From contig NZ_JALLGW010000001.1 of the NCBI RefSeq assembly GCF_023074835.1, positions 434,001 through 498,000 on the forward strand: DNA of 64,000 bases. Reading direction: 5' to 3'. The position numbers and the translations under genes were made by a program. The notes beneath the pieces are model-generated. The model was not told the origin of the DNA. It worked only from the letters and a program-made list of their open reading frames with translations, and searched no databases. Below are positions 15,540 to 24,829 of this stretch, one piece after another. This stretch comes from Halomarina salina (GTDB taxonomy: Archaea; Halobacteriota; Halobacteria; Halobacteriales; Haloarculaceae). How positions within the stretch are numbered: the stretch's first letter is position 1; each line of letters begins with the position of its first letter.

Positions 15540-17006
15540 ATGGGAGCAATCGAGGATGTCTACGCGGACCTCGACACCGACGTCTCGGAGGAGGAGTTCC
15601 GCGAGGCGGTCGAGCAGAAGGTCGAGCAGATGGACGGACTCGCGGACGAGGAGACGGCGGCGATGCTCATCGCCCACGAACTGACCGACGAGGAGATCAA
15701 CGGCATCGCCGACATCGACGCCGGGATGGAGGAGGTGAAGTTCCTCGCGAAGGTCGTCAGCGTCGGCGACATCCGGACGTTCGAACGCGACGACGGCGAG
15801 GGACAGGTCCTCAATCTCGACGTCGCCGACGAGACGGGGCACGTGCGGGTCGCGCTCTGGGACCAGGACGCCGCGGCCGCCGAGGAGGAACTGGCCGCGG
15901 GCGACGTCCTGCGCATCAAGGGGCGACCGAAGGAGGGGTACAGCGGCCTCGAGGTCTCGGCGAGTCGCGTCGAGGGCGACCAGGACGCCGACATCGACGT
16001 GGACCTCGCCGAGGACGGCACCATCGCGTCGCTGTCGCTGGGCCAGAGCGACGTCAACGTCCGCGGGAAGGTGCTCGGCGTCGAACCGGTCCGGACGTTC
16101 GACCGCAACGACGGCTCGGAGGGGAAGGTCTCGAACCTCGTCCTCGGCGACGAGACGGGCCGCGTCCGGGTGACGATGTGGGACGAACAGGCCGACACGG
16201 TCGAGACGCTCTCGGAGGGTATCTCGGTCGAGATCGTCGACGGCTACGTCCGGGACCGCGACGGCACGCTCGAACTCCACGTCGGCTCTCGGGGCGCTAT
16301 CGAGGAGACGAACGAGGAGGTGAGCTACGTCCCGGAGACGACGGCCATCACCGACCTGGAGATGGGCGATATCGTCGACATCGCGGGGGTCATCCGCTCT
16401 GCGGACCCCAAACGCACCTTCGACCGCGACGACGGGTCGGAGGGGCAGGTTCGGAACGTCCGCGTGCAGGACAAGAGCGGCGACATCCGCGTCGCGATGT
16501 GGGGCGAGAAGGCCGACGCCGACATCGGGCCGGGCGACGAGGTGCTGTTCGCCGACGTGGAGGTCAAGGACGGGTGGCAGGACGACCTCGAAGCCTCGGC
16601 CGGGTGGCGCTCGACCGTCTCCGTCCTCGAAGACGGCGCGACCGACGCGGGCGACGTCGACGCGGCCGCCGAGTCAGCGACCGCGAGCCAGTCCGGCGGT
16701 GGCGGCGGTCAGCAGTCGACCGGACTCTCGGCGTTCGCGTCCGACGACGGCGACGGGAGCGACGACGATGCGACCGACCAGGGCAGCACGGAGGAGACGA
16801 GCGCGGACGGGACGAACGGCGACACTGCCGACGACGGCCCCACCGAGTTCACCGGGACGGTCGTCCAGACGGGCGACCCCGTGATGCTCGACGACGGCTC
16901 CGAGACGCTCACCGTCGACACCGACGCGGACGTGCGACTCGGGCAGGAGGTCACGGTCCGCGGCCGACTCGTCGACGGCCGACTCGACGCGGACGACGTG
17001 TTCTGA
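15540..17006 (+). CDS. RPA-like single-stranded DNA-binding protein
   Basis: Start taken at ATG 15540 (MGAIEDVYADLDTDVSEEEF), giving 488 residues. Further ATGs upstream are less likely. An N-terminal helical unit is followed by three similar OB folds, each with the signature RTF(E/D)R(D/N)DG-(E/S)G-V-(N/R)N and V(R)VA/TMW(D/G)(E/D) near residues 75-115, 175-215 and 275-330. A Gly/Ser/Asp-rich linker leads to a fourth small OB-like unit at the C-terminus. It binds single-stranded DNA in replication and repair. Its position just before histone and deacetylase genes resembles the arrangement known in other haloarchaea. Confidence 0.9.
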   Translation: MGAIEDVYADLDTDVSEEEFREAVEQKVEQMDGLADEETAAMLIAHELTDEEINGIADIDAGMEEVKFLAKVVSVGDIRTFERDDGEGQVLNLDVADETGHVRVALWDQDAAAAEEELAAGDVLRIKGRPKEGYSGLEVSASRVEGDQDADIDVDLAEDGTIASLSLGQSDVNVRGKVLGVEPVRTFDRNDGSEGKVSNLVLGDETGRVRVTMWDEQADTVETLSEGISVEIVDGYVRDRDGTLELHVGSRGAIEETNEEVSYVPETTAITDLEMGDIVDIAGVIRSADPKRTFDRDDGSEGQVRNVRVQDKSGDIRVAMWGEKADADIGPGDEVLFADVEVKDGWQDDLEASAGWRSTVSVLEDGATDAGDVDAAAESATASQSGGGGGQQSTGLSAFASDDGDGSDDDATDQGSTEETSADGTNGDTADDGPTEFTGTVVQTGDPVMLDDGSETLTVDTDADVRLGQEVTVRGRLVDGRLDADDVF

Positions 17007-17043
17007 CCGGCGGCGGCGGTTCGGGGTGAGACGGCGGCTCCGG

Positions 17044-18087
17044 CTACGCTATCGCGCCGAGCCGCCGGTCCATCTCGCGCTCGACCCACTCGGCGAGTTC
17101 CTCGGGGGACTCCTCGACGAACTGCAGGTAGTTGTCGAAGAACCCGGACCAGCTGAGTAGCCAGACCGGCCGATAGACCGGCACCCGCTCGTCGTAGCCC
17201 GCGGGGAGGCCGTCGGCCGTCTCGCGGTACCCCTCGAAGAAGCCGTCGACGATCGCCTCGGGACCGGTGACGCGGACGCCGTCGAGGTAGCAGCGGCCCC
17301 GGTGGAGGTCCCAGACGGGGTCGCCGACGAGGGCGATCTCCCAGTCGAGGAAGCCCACGGCGTCGTCCCCGACGAAGCAGTTGGGTTTCGCGGTGTCGCA
17401 GTGGAGGAGCGCCGCCGGGGCGTCGTCGAGCAGGCCCCGGTTCGACTCGACGGCGTCGAGGACCGCGTCGAAGTGGTGGTCGAACCGGTCGGACGGGCTG
17501 TAGCCGCGGTACCACTCGACCCAGTCGAGTAGCACGTCGGTCCACGAGGCGGTGTCGAGGTCGAGGGCGTCCGCGTCGCCGCCGACGACGTGCCCCGGCA
17601 CGTCGAACCGCAGTCGGTGGAGGCGTGCCAGCGAGGCCCCGACCCGTCGAGCGAGCGCCGCCCGTCCGGTCACGTCGGCGCCGTCCCACTCGTCCAGCAG
17701 GTTCGGTCCGTCGACGGGAGCGGTGGCGAGGTACGGGACCCGCGCGTCGGGGTCGCTGGCGAGGACGGTCGGGACGGGCACGTCGCCGTTCGCGCCGACG
17801 TAGTCGACGACGGCCCGTTCACGTCGGATTCGGGTGCCGTCGCCGTCGGTCGCTATCTTGCAGTACGCGCGCTCGTCGTCGGCGAACGCGACGCCGACCG
17901 TCTCGTTCAGTTCGTTCCACGAGGGGCCGGTGCCGGTCAGGTCCGTGACCGCTCGGTGGGGGAACGCTGCGTCGAGGGCCGTGGCGATTGGGTCGGCCAC
18001 GTCGGCCTGGCCGTCCACGTCGAACCGGTCGGCCCGTCCGTTCCTGCCCCCCTGACCGTCGGAGTGGTCCGCGTCGTCCGCGTCCAT
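17044..18087 (-). CDS. APH/choline-kinase family phosphotransferase
   Basis: The protein has 347 residues. The APH fold is shown by the catalytic loop LLHCDTAKPNCF (H-x-D-x4-N) and the metal-binding DWEIALVGDPVWDL. The N-lobe includes a glycine-containing segment GTGPSWNELNETV and a Lys in AYCKIA. It transfers phosphate from ATP to a small alcohol or aminoglycoside-like substrate, unspecified here. The first 30 residues are low-complexity, so the start may be internal. It converges with the RPA gene. Confidence 0.8.
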   Translation of the reverse strand: MDADDADHSDGQGGRNGRADRFDVDGQADVADPIATALDAAFPHRAVTDLTGTGPSWNELNETVGVAFADDERAYCKIATDGDGTRIRRERAVVDYVGANGDVPVPTVLASDPDARVPYLATAPVDGPNLLDEWDGADVTGRAALARRVGASLARLHRLRFDVPGHVVGGDADALDLDTASWTDVLLDWVEWYRGYSPSDRFDHHFDAVLDAVESNRGLLDDAPAALLHCDTAKPNCFVGDDAVGFLDWEIALVGDPVWDLHRGRCYLDGVRVTGPEAIVDGFFEGYRETADGLPAGYDERVPVYRPVWLLSWSGFFDNYLQFVEESPEELAEWVEREMDRRLGAIA

Positions 18088-18236
18088 GGTCGGCCGTTTC
18101 GTCGGTCGGTCAAGCCGCTTGCGGTGGTGTGTGAACGGCGCTCACGCACCGAGCGCCGTCGCCTAACGATGCCAGCGCGAGGTGCGTCGCTTGCTGACGC
18201 GGAACGCTTAAGCCCGCAACACTCCCGTGGCACGGT

Positions 18237-18677
18237 ATGAGCGTCGAGCTTCCGTTCGCGCCGGTCGACGGTATCATCCGGCGGAACGCGGGGGAACTCC
18301 GGGTGAGCGCCGACGCCGCCGAACAGCTCGCGCGACGCATCCAGGAGCGTGGGGCGGCCCTCGCCACCGAGGCGGCGGAGCACGCGACCGCCGACGGCCG
18401 CAAGACGCTGATGGCCGCCGACTTCGGCGTGGCCGACACCCAGGACGACCCAGACCTGCCTATCGCTCCCGTCGACCGCATCGCTCGCCTCGACATCGAC
18501 GACCGGTACCGCGTCTCGATGGACGCCCGCGTCGCACTGGCTGGCATCCTCGAAGCGTACGCCGAGGACGTGGCGGCGGCCGCCGTCGTCCTCGCGCGGC
18601 ACGCCGACCGTCGGACGGTCATCGCCGACGACGTCGAGACGTACTTCGAACTCGACGCGTACTTCCCACCCGGATGA
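18237..18677 (+). CDS. hstA: Haloarchaeal histone, two histone folds in one chain
   Basis: The protein has 146 residues holding two head-to-tail histone folds: PFAPVDGIIRRNAGELRVSADAAE to about residue 68, and PIAPVDRIARLDIDDRYRVSMDA to the end. Each has the long central helix and a closing (T/R)-(L/V)-x-A-(D/E)-D-(F/V) strand-helix. The fused doublet packs like a heterodimer and binds DNA. It contains a single lysine (Lys56) and is acidic, unlike eukaryotic histones. A promoter-like cttaag sequence precedes the ATG. The stop overlaps the deacetylase start. Confidence 0.95.
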   Translation: MSVELPFAPVDGIIRRNAGELRVSADAAEQLARRIQERGAALATEAAEHATADGRKTLMAADFGVADTQDDPDLPIAPVDRIARLDIDDRYRVSMDARVALAGILEAYAEDVAAAAVVLARHADRRTVIADDVETYFELDAYFPPG

Positions 18678-19675
18678 GGTACGCCTACCGGGAGGTCTGC
18701 CTCGACCACGACACCGGCCCACGCCACCCCGAGCGGCCGGACCGACTGCGCGCCATCCGCCGGGCGCTCGCGCGCCACCACGGCGTCGAGTTCACCTCCC
18801 CCGACGACGCCACCGTCGAGGCCGTCCAGGCCGTCCACGACGCCGACTACGTCGAGTCCGTCCGCGAGTTCTGCGCCGACGGCGGCGGGTCGTGGGACGC
18901 CGACACCGTCGCCGTCGAGGCGACGTGGGACGCCGCCCTCGCCAGCGCCGGCGGGGCGTGCTGGGCCGCCGAGGAGGCGCTCGACGGCGCGGACGGCAAC
19001 GACACGCCGTTCTCGCTCGGGCGGCCCCCTGGCCACCATGCCGTCTACGACGACGCGATGGGGTTCTGTTTCTTCAACAACGCCGCCGTCGCGGCACAGG
19101 CCGCCCTCGACGGGGGCGCAGACGGCGTCGCCATCCTCGACTGGGACGTCCACCACGGCAACGGAACGCAGGACATCTTCTACGACCGCGGCGACGTGTT
19201 CTACGCCTCGCTCCACGAGCAGGGACTGTACCCCGGCACCGGCGAGATCGACGAGACGGGCGAGGGCGACGGCGAGCAGGCCACGATGAACCTCGCCTAC
19301 CCGGCGGGCAGCGGCGACGCGGAGTACGCCGACGCGCTGGACCGCGCCGTCTTCCCCGTCATCGAGCGCCGGGACCCGGACCTGTTCCTCGTGAGCGCCG
19401 GGTTCGACGCCCACGAGCGCGACCCCATCTCACGGATGCGCGTCTCGACGGAGGGCTACGGCCTGCTCGCTCAGCAGTGTCGGGACTTCGCGGCCGAGAA
19501 CGACATCGCGCTGGGCTACGTCCTCGAAGGCGGCTACGGACTGGAGTGTCTCGCCGAGAGCATCTCGACCATCCAGGAGGTGTACATGGGCAAGGAGCCA
19601 GTCCACCCCGACTCGGACCCGAACGACGGTGCGCAGTCCATCGTCGACGACCTCAGAGACGAGTTCGACCTCTGA
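18674..19675 (+). CDS. hdaI: Histone deacetylase family protein (HdaI/AcuC type)
   Basis: The start ATG 18674 overlaps the histone stop (ATGA), giving 333 residues. Arginase/deacetylase-fold motifs are GRPPGHHA (tandem His), FCFFNNAAVAA, LDWDVHHGNGTQ (zinc-binding Asp and His), SAGFDAHERDP and VLEGGYGLECL. It removes acyl groups from lysine side chains of proteins or from small polyamines. Translational coupling to the histone suggests a chromatin link, but the histone has only one lysine, so other substrates are likely. Confidence 0.93.
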   Translation: MRYAYREVCLDHDTGPRHPERPDRLRAIRRALARHHGVEFTSPDDATVEAVQAVHDADYVESVREFCADGGGSWDADTVAVEATWDAALASAGGACWAAEEALDGADGNDTPFSLGRPPGHHAVYDDAMGFCFFNNAAVAAQAALDGGADGVAILDWDVHHGNGTQDIFYDRGDVFYASLHEQGLYPGTGEIDETGEGDGEQATMNLAYPAGSGDAEYADALDRAVFPVIERRDPDLFLVSAGFDAHERDPISRMRVSTEGYGLLAQQCRDFAAENDIALGYVLEGGYGLECLAESISTIQEVYMGKEPVHPDSDPNDGAQSIVDDLRDEFDL

Positions 19676-19718
19676 GTCGGGGCGGGGCGAACGCGCCGAC
19701 GCGAGAGACGACTCGAAC

Positions 19719-21149
19719 TCAGGGTCGCGGGTCGAAGTACCGCGCCAGTTGCTCGCCGAACGACCCGGTCAGTTCGACGCACTCCCCGCCGACGAGCACG
19801 TCGTAGCCGTCGCGCAGCGACCGCTCGACGTGGACGCCGAGGGACACCTCGAACAGCCCGTCGTCGAGCAGGTCGCTGGCAGTGTGGTACGGTCGCTCGC
19901 GCTCGACGACGTACCGGTCGCCGTCGAGGAACGGACCGTAGACGTCGTCCTCGCTGTAGGCGTCGTAGAACCCGGTCGCGTGGTCGCCGACGGAGACCGG
20001 CGGGCCGCGGTGGCGTTCGATGGCGGGCCGTTCGACCACCTCGCACTCGCAGAAGAGGACGGCGTCACCCCACGTCGCGTCGGCCGGTCCGTCGTCGGCG
20101 TCGTCGCCCGGCGCGGCGTCCACGTCGTCGTCCGCACCTGAAGACGAATGTGCCTCTGCCCACGCTTCGGCCCGGAGCACGTCGAACCCGTTGCGGTCGA
20201 GTCCGCCGACGACGCCGGACAGCGACTTCTCCAGTTGCGGGTAGAGCTGGTCCTCGACGACGTCGGGGGCATCGAACCGGACCGCCACCGGCGTCGTCCC
20301 CCGACGGTCGAGGTGGTCGCGCATCGCGTCTCCCGAGAGCGGGTCGGGGTCGCGCGGTTCGAAGAACGACTCGTCGGGCGCGTCGAGGAACTGCCGGGCG
20401 TAGTGGGTGAGGCGGGCGACGTTCGTCGGCGAGCAGACCGCGGCGACGTTCCGCTCGGGGTCGGTCGGGTCGACGACGACCAGCGGGTCACCGTGCTCGC
20501 GGGTCGCGTGGTCCTCCGGGTCCAGTACGACGGGCGGGTGCCAGTCTGCGGCCGCGTCGAGGAGCGCGCGGAAATCGCCGTATTCGAGCACCAGCAGTTC
20601 GGTGAGGTAGCCCGAGAACCCCTTCGTCCGGAGGTCGCTGCCGTACGCGCCGATACCCTTCAGGAACGCCTTGGCGAGGCGGACCTCGCTCGCGAGGCCC
20701 GCGTCGATGCGCTCCAGGAGGTACCGGTTGTGGAACGGCGTCCGGTCGACCGCCGACTGGATGTCCGGCGCGGTCGGAACCCGGTAGCAGGGGACGCAGT
20801 CCACCTCGAAGCCGTCGACCTCGCCCTTGATGTAGGGGTGCTCGGCGTACTCCTCGCGGCCGTCGGGGACCGCCGCGCGACCCACCTGCAGGCCGTACGA
20901 TTCGAGGTCGTCGCGCGGGAGGTCCGGCGGGAAGCGGACGAACACGTCGATGTCCCGGTCGCCAGCGAGCCACGTCCCGCGAGCCGTCGAGCCGACCTGC
21001 ACCACGTCGGCCTCGACCGTCAGGTCCGCGATGGCCGCCTCGGCGCGCGAGACGACGCGGTCGGCGGTCGCCGCGAGGCGCTCACGCTCGGCGGCGTCGG
21101 GCGTGACGCGCTCGCCGACCGTCGCGACGACGCGTTCGAACTCGTCCAT
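19719..21149 (-). CDS. cca: CCA-adding enzyme (archaeal class I tRNA nucleotidyltransferase)
   Basis: The protein has 476 residues from ATG 21149 (MDEFERVVATVGERVTPD). The nucleotidyltransferase core VGSTARGTWLAGDRDIDVFVRFP has the GS and DxD metal ligands, with the third carboxylate in VDGFEVDCVPCYRV. LAKAFLKGIGAYGSDLRTKGFSGYLTELL is the archaeal-type central domain. An Asp-rich insert (about residues 330-350) is haloarchaeal. It builds or repairs the 3' CCA of tRNAs. None of the three tRNA genes in this window encodes CCA. It is divergent from tRNA-Asn. Confidence 0.95.
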   Translation of the reverse strand: MDEFERVVATVGERVTPDAAERERLAATADRVVSRAEAAIADLTVEADVVQVGSTARGTWLAGDRDIDVFVRFPPDLPRDDLESYGLQVGRAAVPDGREEYAEHPYIKGEVDGFEVDCVPCYRVPTAPDIQSAVDRTPFHNRYLLERIDAGLASEVRLAKAFLKGIGAYGSDLRTKGFSGYLTELLVLEYGDFRALLDAAADWHPPVVLDPEDHATREHGDPLVVVDPTDPERNVAAVCSPTNVARLTHYARQFLDAPDESFFEPRDPDPLSGDAMRDHLDRRGTTPVAVRFDAPDVVEDQLYPQLEKSLSGVVGGLDRNGFDVLRAEAWAEAHSSSGADDDVDAAPGDDADDGPADATWGDAVLFCECEVVERPAIERHRGPPVSVGDHATGFYDAYSEDDVYGPFLDGDRYVVERERPYHTASDLLDDGLFEVSLGVHVERSLRDGYDVLVGGECVELTGSFGEQLARYFDPRP

Positions 21150-21294
21150 ACCCCTCGATTTCGGCCGCGAGCGGAAAACGTGTCGGTCGGCGGGCCCGGC
21201 CACCGTGCGACGGGGAGCCCTGGGACGCATCGGCACGCCGAGGCAGCGACGAAACGAAAGTCCTATTTGGCAAATCGCGTTACTCGGAGGTACA

Positions 21295-21367
21295 GCCGTC
21301 ATAGCTCAGCTGGTAGAGCACCTGGTTGTTACCCAGGTTGTCCCAGGTTCGAGCCCTGGTGACGGCG
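21295..21367 (+). tRNA. tRNA-Asn(GTT)
   Basis: It is 73 nt. Acceptor GCCGTCA pairs with TGACGGC, the D-arm is AGCTCAGCTGGTAGAGC, and the anticodon stem CCTGG/CCAGG holds loop TTGTTAC with anticodon GTT. The T-loop is GTTCGAGCC, the discriminator is G, and no intron is seen. Confidence 0.97.
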
Positions 21368-21456
21368 CTCCCGGTTTCTGGCGTCGCCGACCACCTCCAG
21401 CGCCCGCTCCGCGTCCCAACCGTTTTGTTCACCGCTCCGAACGACCGAGTAGTCCC

Positions 21457-22347
21457 ATGACCCCGCTCTCGCTGTTCGGTGGTATCGCCCTCCTCCTCGG
21501 CGGTGGCGTGGCCGGCCTGTTCGGCTGGCGACGCCGCGGTCACCAGCAACTCGTCGCCGAGACGCCCACGACCGACGTCCGCACCATCGCAGACCCGGGC
21601 GTCGTCGAACTCGTCGGGACCGTCGAACCCGCTCCCGACGCCGGTCCGGGGACGTTCAGTTCCCCGATTGGCCAGCGCGACTGCGTCGTCGCCGGGTGGG
21701 AGGCAGAGGAGTGGAGCGAACGCGGCGACCACAGCAACTGGTGGACCCTCGGCGACGGCGTCCGGTCGGTGCCGTTCTACCTCGACGACGGAACCGACCG
21801 CGTCCTCGTCGAGCCAGGTCGTCACTCCGACCCGTCGAGCAAGCTCACGGAGAAACTCGGCGACCTCGGGGACTTCGACGCGAGCGTCTCCGTCGACAAC
21901 GTCGTCGTGGACTTCCACACCCTCCCGGTCGTCCAGCGGGTCGGAGCGGAGTCCGAGACGCCCGCGCACATCCGCCGGTTCGTCGACGGCGAACGCGCCG
22001 TCGGGAGGCAGACCGGCTCCGTCACTAACCTCGTCGACATCGGGAACGCACACGGCGACCGACGCTACTACGAGAACACCATCGCCCCCGGCGAGGAGGT
22101 GTACCTGCTCGGCTACGTCCGTGCCCGCGACGCCAGCGACCGGGACGGGAACGTCTGCCTCCGACCCGAGACGGCCCTCGTCACCCCACCGCGCGAGGAC
22201 GAGGACGGCGCGTTCATCCTCTCGGCGCGCGGCGAGGACGCGCTGCTCCGTGGCGACAGAGTGGCGACTGCGGCGCTGGCCGGGGGTGTACTGGCGGTGC
22301 TCGTCGGCTTCTCGTTGCTGGCCGGCGTCGTGGTGCCGGGAGTCTGA
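21457..22347 (+). CDS. GIDE-domain membrane protein (E3-ligase-like, MULAN type)
   Basis: Start taken at ATG 21457 (MTPLSLFGGIALLLGGGVAG), giving 296 residues. A membrane helix near residues 5-22 and another near the C-terminus (AALAGGVLAVLVGFSLLAG) flank a soluble domain. That domain reads DPGVVELVGTVEPAPD, SPIGQRDCVVAGWEAEEW, VPFYLDDGTDRVLVEPG and YYENTIAPGEEVYLLGYV, the pattern of the GIDE domain of eukaryotic mitochondrial MULAN. No RING finger is present, so ubiquitin-ligase activity is not expected. Membrane role unknown. Confidence 0.75.
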   Translation: MTPLSLFGGIALLLGGGVAGLFGWRRRGHQQLVAETPTTDVRTIADPGVVELVGTVEPAPDAGPGTFSSPIGQRDCVVAGWEAEEWSERGDHSNWWTLGDGVRSVPFYLDDGTDRVLVEPGRHSDPSSKLTEKLGDLGDFDASVSVDNVVVDFHTLPVVQRVGAESETPAHIRRFVDGERAVGRQTGSVTNLVDIGNAHGDRRYYENTIAPGEEVYLLGYVRARDASDRDGNVCLRPETALVTPPREDEDGAFILSARGEDALLRGDRVATAALAGGVLAVLVGFSLLAGVVVPGV

Positions 22348-22393
22348 GTCGTCCCGGTAGGCTAAAGAGTAGCGACGAAGACCGTACGACCGA

Positions 22394-22468
22394 GGGCCCT
22401 TAGCTTAGTCTGGTTAAAGCGCCCGGCTCATAACCGGGTGAGCGCTGGTTCAACTCCGGCAGGGCCCA
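22394..22468 (+). tRNA. tRNA-Met(CAT), elongator type
   Basis: It is 75 nt. GGGCCCT pairs with AGGGCCC, the D-arm is AGCTTAGTCTGGTTAAAGC, the anticodon stem CCCGG/CCGGG carries loop CTCATAA with anticodon CAT, the T-loop is GTTCAACTC and the discriminator is A. There is no intron. The lack of initiator-type GGG/CCC anticodon-stem pairs favours elongator Met (or Ile-CAT, not excluded). Confidence 0.9.
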
Positions 22469-22593
22469 TGAGACCGACGCGCGACGGCACGTGCACCCGG
22501 CGGCGAAGGTTCGCCATCGATATGCCACGTTTCCGGAGCTTCACGGAAGCTCGCAGAAGTGGTTATTTGACTACACGTCGTAGGAAGACGATT

Positions 22594-24642
22594 ATGCGTG
22601 GGAAGGTAGCACTCGACACAGTCCCGACAGCGAGCACGTTCAGTAGCCTTCTCCAGACCATCCTCAACGACACGTACGTTCGACTACTCCAGGCTGGACT
22701 GCGATACCCCCTCCGCTCGCAGTCGATGGGGAACTTCCTCCTCGGTGGGTTCCTGCTGTTTCCGATGGTCATCACCGCGGTTCCGGTTCTGGGGTACCTC
22801 ATAGAGGGGGTTCAGCGGACCGTGTTCGAGGGCGCAGTTCGCGCCGACGAACCAGGGGAAGCGTCGGCCGTCGAGTCGAGGCGTGAGGTGGACCCCCCGT
22901 TTCCACCCGCCAGCCACCCCCGTGAGTGGCTCCGACTCGGTGTCGTCGGTCTGAAGGGCGTGGTCATCTCGGCCGTCTGCATCGTTTGGCCGTTCGCCGT
23001 CGTCTCCAGCACCGTGGCAGGTCCGCTCGAATCGTCGCTGGTCGGAACCGTCGAGAGCGGTGTCGCCGGACTCGGTGTCGTCGCCGGACTCGTCGGCGCC
23101 GTCGTCCTGCTGTACTTCTACCCGGCCGTCCTCGGGAACTTCATCGAGTCCGGCAACCTCCGCCACAGCATCCGGTCGGTGAACGACGGCGGGAACCTCA
23201 CTGCTATCGAGTACCGCCGTGGGGTCGCCGCCGTCCTCACCATCGTCGTGGGCGGAGTGTTGTTCTTCTGGTTCCTGTACGACCTGCTCGGTGTCGTGGC
23301 GCTAGCGTTCGTCGGGCCGGTCGCGTTCTACACGCTCCTCGCGAGCCACTTCGTCATCGGGGAGATTCGGAACCATCTCGGAGTGGATACGACGGCTTCG
23401 GCGCGTACGAGTGGACACCAAGCCGACGACGTGGTCCGTGGCGACCCGTCTCCCCCGACAGTCCTCGTCAAACTCGTCCACCTCCTGAGCCCCGAGCGGC
23501 GGACGGATCCGGTCGCGACCCGGCACGCGGACCGCCCCGATGTCGACCTCTACGGCGTAACGTTCTGGGAGCACCGGACGCGCCTTGACGGGCTGAGTGT
23601 CCGCCTCTACCGCAGCCTCAAACGCGACCACACGTGGTGGCTCCTGCTGTTCTTCGGAGCGGGGTCACTCGCCCAGATGTCGTACTGGGTGCGCGAGACG
23701 ACCGCCGCCGGAACCGACGTCGTCTACGTCCTCGTCTCGTGGCTCCCCGCGCTCGTCGTCGCGCTGTTCATCGCGCTTCGGTTCGGCGCGCGGCCTCTTC
23801 CCGTCCGCGGACTCGTCGGGGCAGTAGTGCTCGGAGCCGTCGCGAGTCCCTGGGCCTGGGCTATCAACGACCAGTTCCGGCCGCTCACCGGACGCGGACT
23901 CATCGGCAGGACGCTCTACTTCTACGGGCCGACCGCGGTCGCGGTGCTCGGGGTCTCACTGCTCGTACTGCTTCTCTACGCGTACAGTGACCGCCTCACG
24001 TCGGTCGTTGACGGGGCCGTCTACGGTGCTGCCGTCGGCCTCGGCCACATCATGATCGAGAACCTCAACATGGTGCTGTCGAACCCACAGTTCGGGTCCA
24101 CTATCGAAGTCGTCGCCGAACAGCGAGCGATGGTCGGGCCGCTCGCCGTCGTGCTCATGGCGTTGCTCGGCTACTACGTCGGGCTGGCTCGCTTCAACCC
24201 CGACAGGGCAGGCCCGATCGTCGTCAAAGGGCTGCTGATCTGTATCTTCCTGCGCGGGACGTACGACGTGCTCTACCTCACGGGCTACGACCTGGTCGTC
24301 CAGAACTACCGGGCGATATCGCAGTCGCCAGTGTACACCTCGCTGGGGGACGCTCTCCCGCCGGTCCTCTGGTCTGAGGTCCCGACGCTGAACGAACAAC
24401 GGCTGTTCTTCGTCGTCGCCGTCTCGACCGTCTTCGCCGTCACGTACCTGACGCTGCGTCGGTACCGCCGGTTCGCACGGGAGGACGTCGCGACGGCCGA
24501 AGAGGACGACGAGTCGGAGACGTCGACCGAACGACCTGAGCGGAAGGCGGTGACGACCGCGTACGTCGAACACGCACAGGTCCTCCTCGACGCCGGGATG
24601 CTCACTCCCGAGGAGTTCGACTCGATAACCAGACGACTGTGA
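22594..24642 (+). CDS. Polytopic membrane protein: DUF4013-like part plus PrsW-like part
   Basis: Start taken at ATG 22594, about 28 bases after a ttattt box (leaderless), giving 682 residues. An in-frame ATG at 22522 is an alternative. The N-terminal half has paired hydrophobic stretches like DUF4013 (LRYPLRSQSMGNFLLGGFLL, SGNLRHSIRSVNDGGN). The second half resembles PrsW-type intramembrane proteases (YGAAVGLGHIMIENLNMVLS with candidate His and Glu). The tail LLDAGMLTPEEFDSITRRL is SHOCT-like. A membrane protease role is inferred. The usual PrsW EExxK motif is not obvious. Confidence 0.7.
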   Translation: MRGKVALDTVPTASTFSSLLQTILNDTYVRLLQAGLRYPLRSQSMGNFLLGGFLLFPMVITAVPVLGYLIEGVQRTVFEGAVRADEPGEASAVESRREVDPPFPPASHPREWLRLGVVGLKGVVISAVCIVWPFAVVSSTVAGPLESSLVGTVESGVAGLGVVAGLVGAVVLLYFYPAVLGNFIESGNLRHSIRSVNDGGNLTAIEYRRGVAAVLTIVVGGVLFFWFLYDLLGVVALAFVGPVAFYTLLASHFVIGEIRNHLGVDTTASARTSGHQADDVVRGDPSPPTVLVKLVHLLSPERRTDPVATRHADRPDVDLYGVTFWEHRTRLDGLSVRLYRSLKRDHTWWLLLFFGAGSLAQMSYWVRETTAAGTDVVYVLVSWLPALVVALFIALRFGARPLPVRGLVGAVVLGAVASPWAWAINDQFRPLTGRGLIGRTLYFYGPTAVAVLGVSLLVLLLYAYSDRLTSVVDGAVYGAAVGLGHIMIENLNMVLSNPQFGSTIEVVAEQRAMVGPLAVVLMALLGYYVGLARFNPDRAGPIVVKGLLICIFLRGTYDVLYLTGYDLVVQNYRAISQSPVYTSLGDALPPVLWSEVPTLNEQRLFFVVAVSTVFAVTYLTLRRYRRFAREDVATAEEDDESETSTERPERKAVTTAYVEHAQVLLDAGMLTPEEFDSITRRL

Positions 24643-24829
24643 CCGAGTTCGGGTCGGGAGCGTCCGGCAGGAGAGCCTAGGGGCCTCCGTCAGGGACGGT
24701 CGACATCGGCCAAGTGACTCGGTCCACAACGGTCGGTCGCTAGCCGCCGATACCGAGTGTCCCGACGGTCGAGTCGGCTGTCTTCGACACGGGGCTCGCG
24801 ACGGCCGGAGGCGGTTCGATGCGCTCAGG

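Noticed and set aside
15489-21302. Long open frames on the opposite strand of RPA, histone/deacetylase and cca genes
   Set aside because: High G+C and biased codon use leave antisense frames open. Their translations are Arg/Pro/Ala-rich and lack the acidic character of haloarchaeal proteins.
22438-22593. N-terminal extension of the PrsW-like protein starting inside tRNA-Met
   Set aside because: The frame passes through the tRNA 3' half, and a TATA-like box fits a start at 22594.
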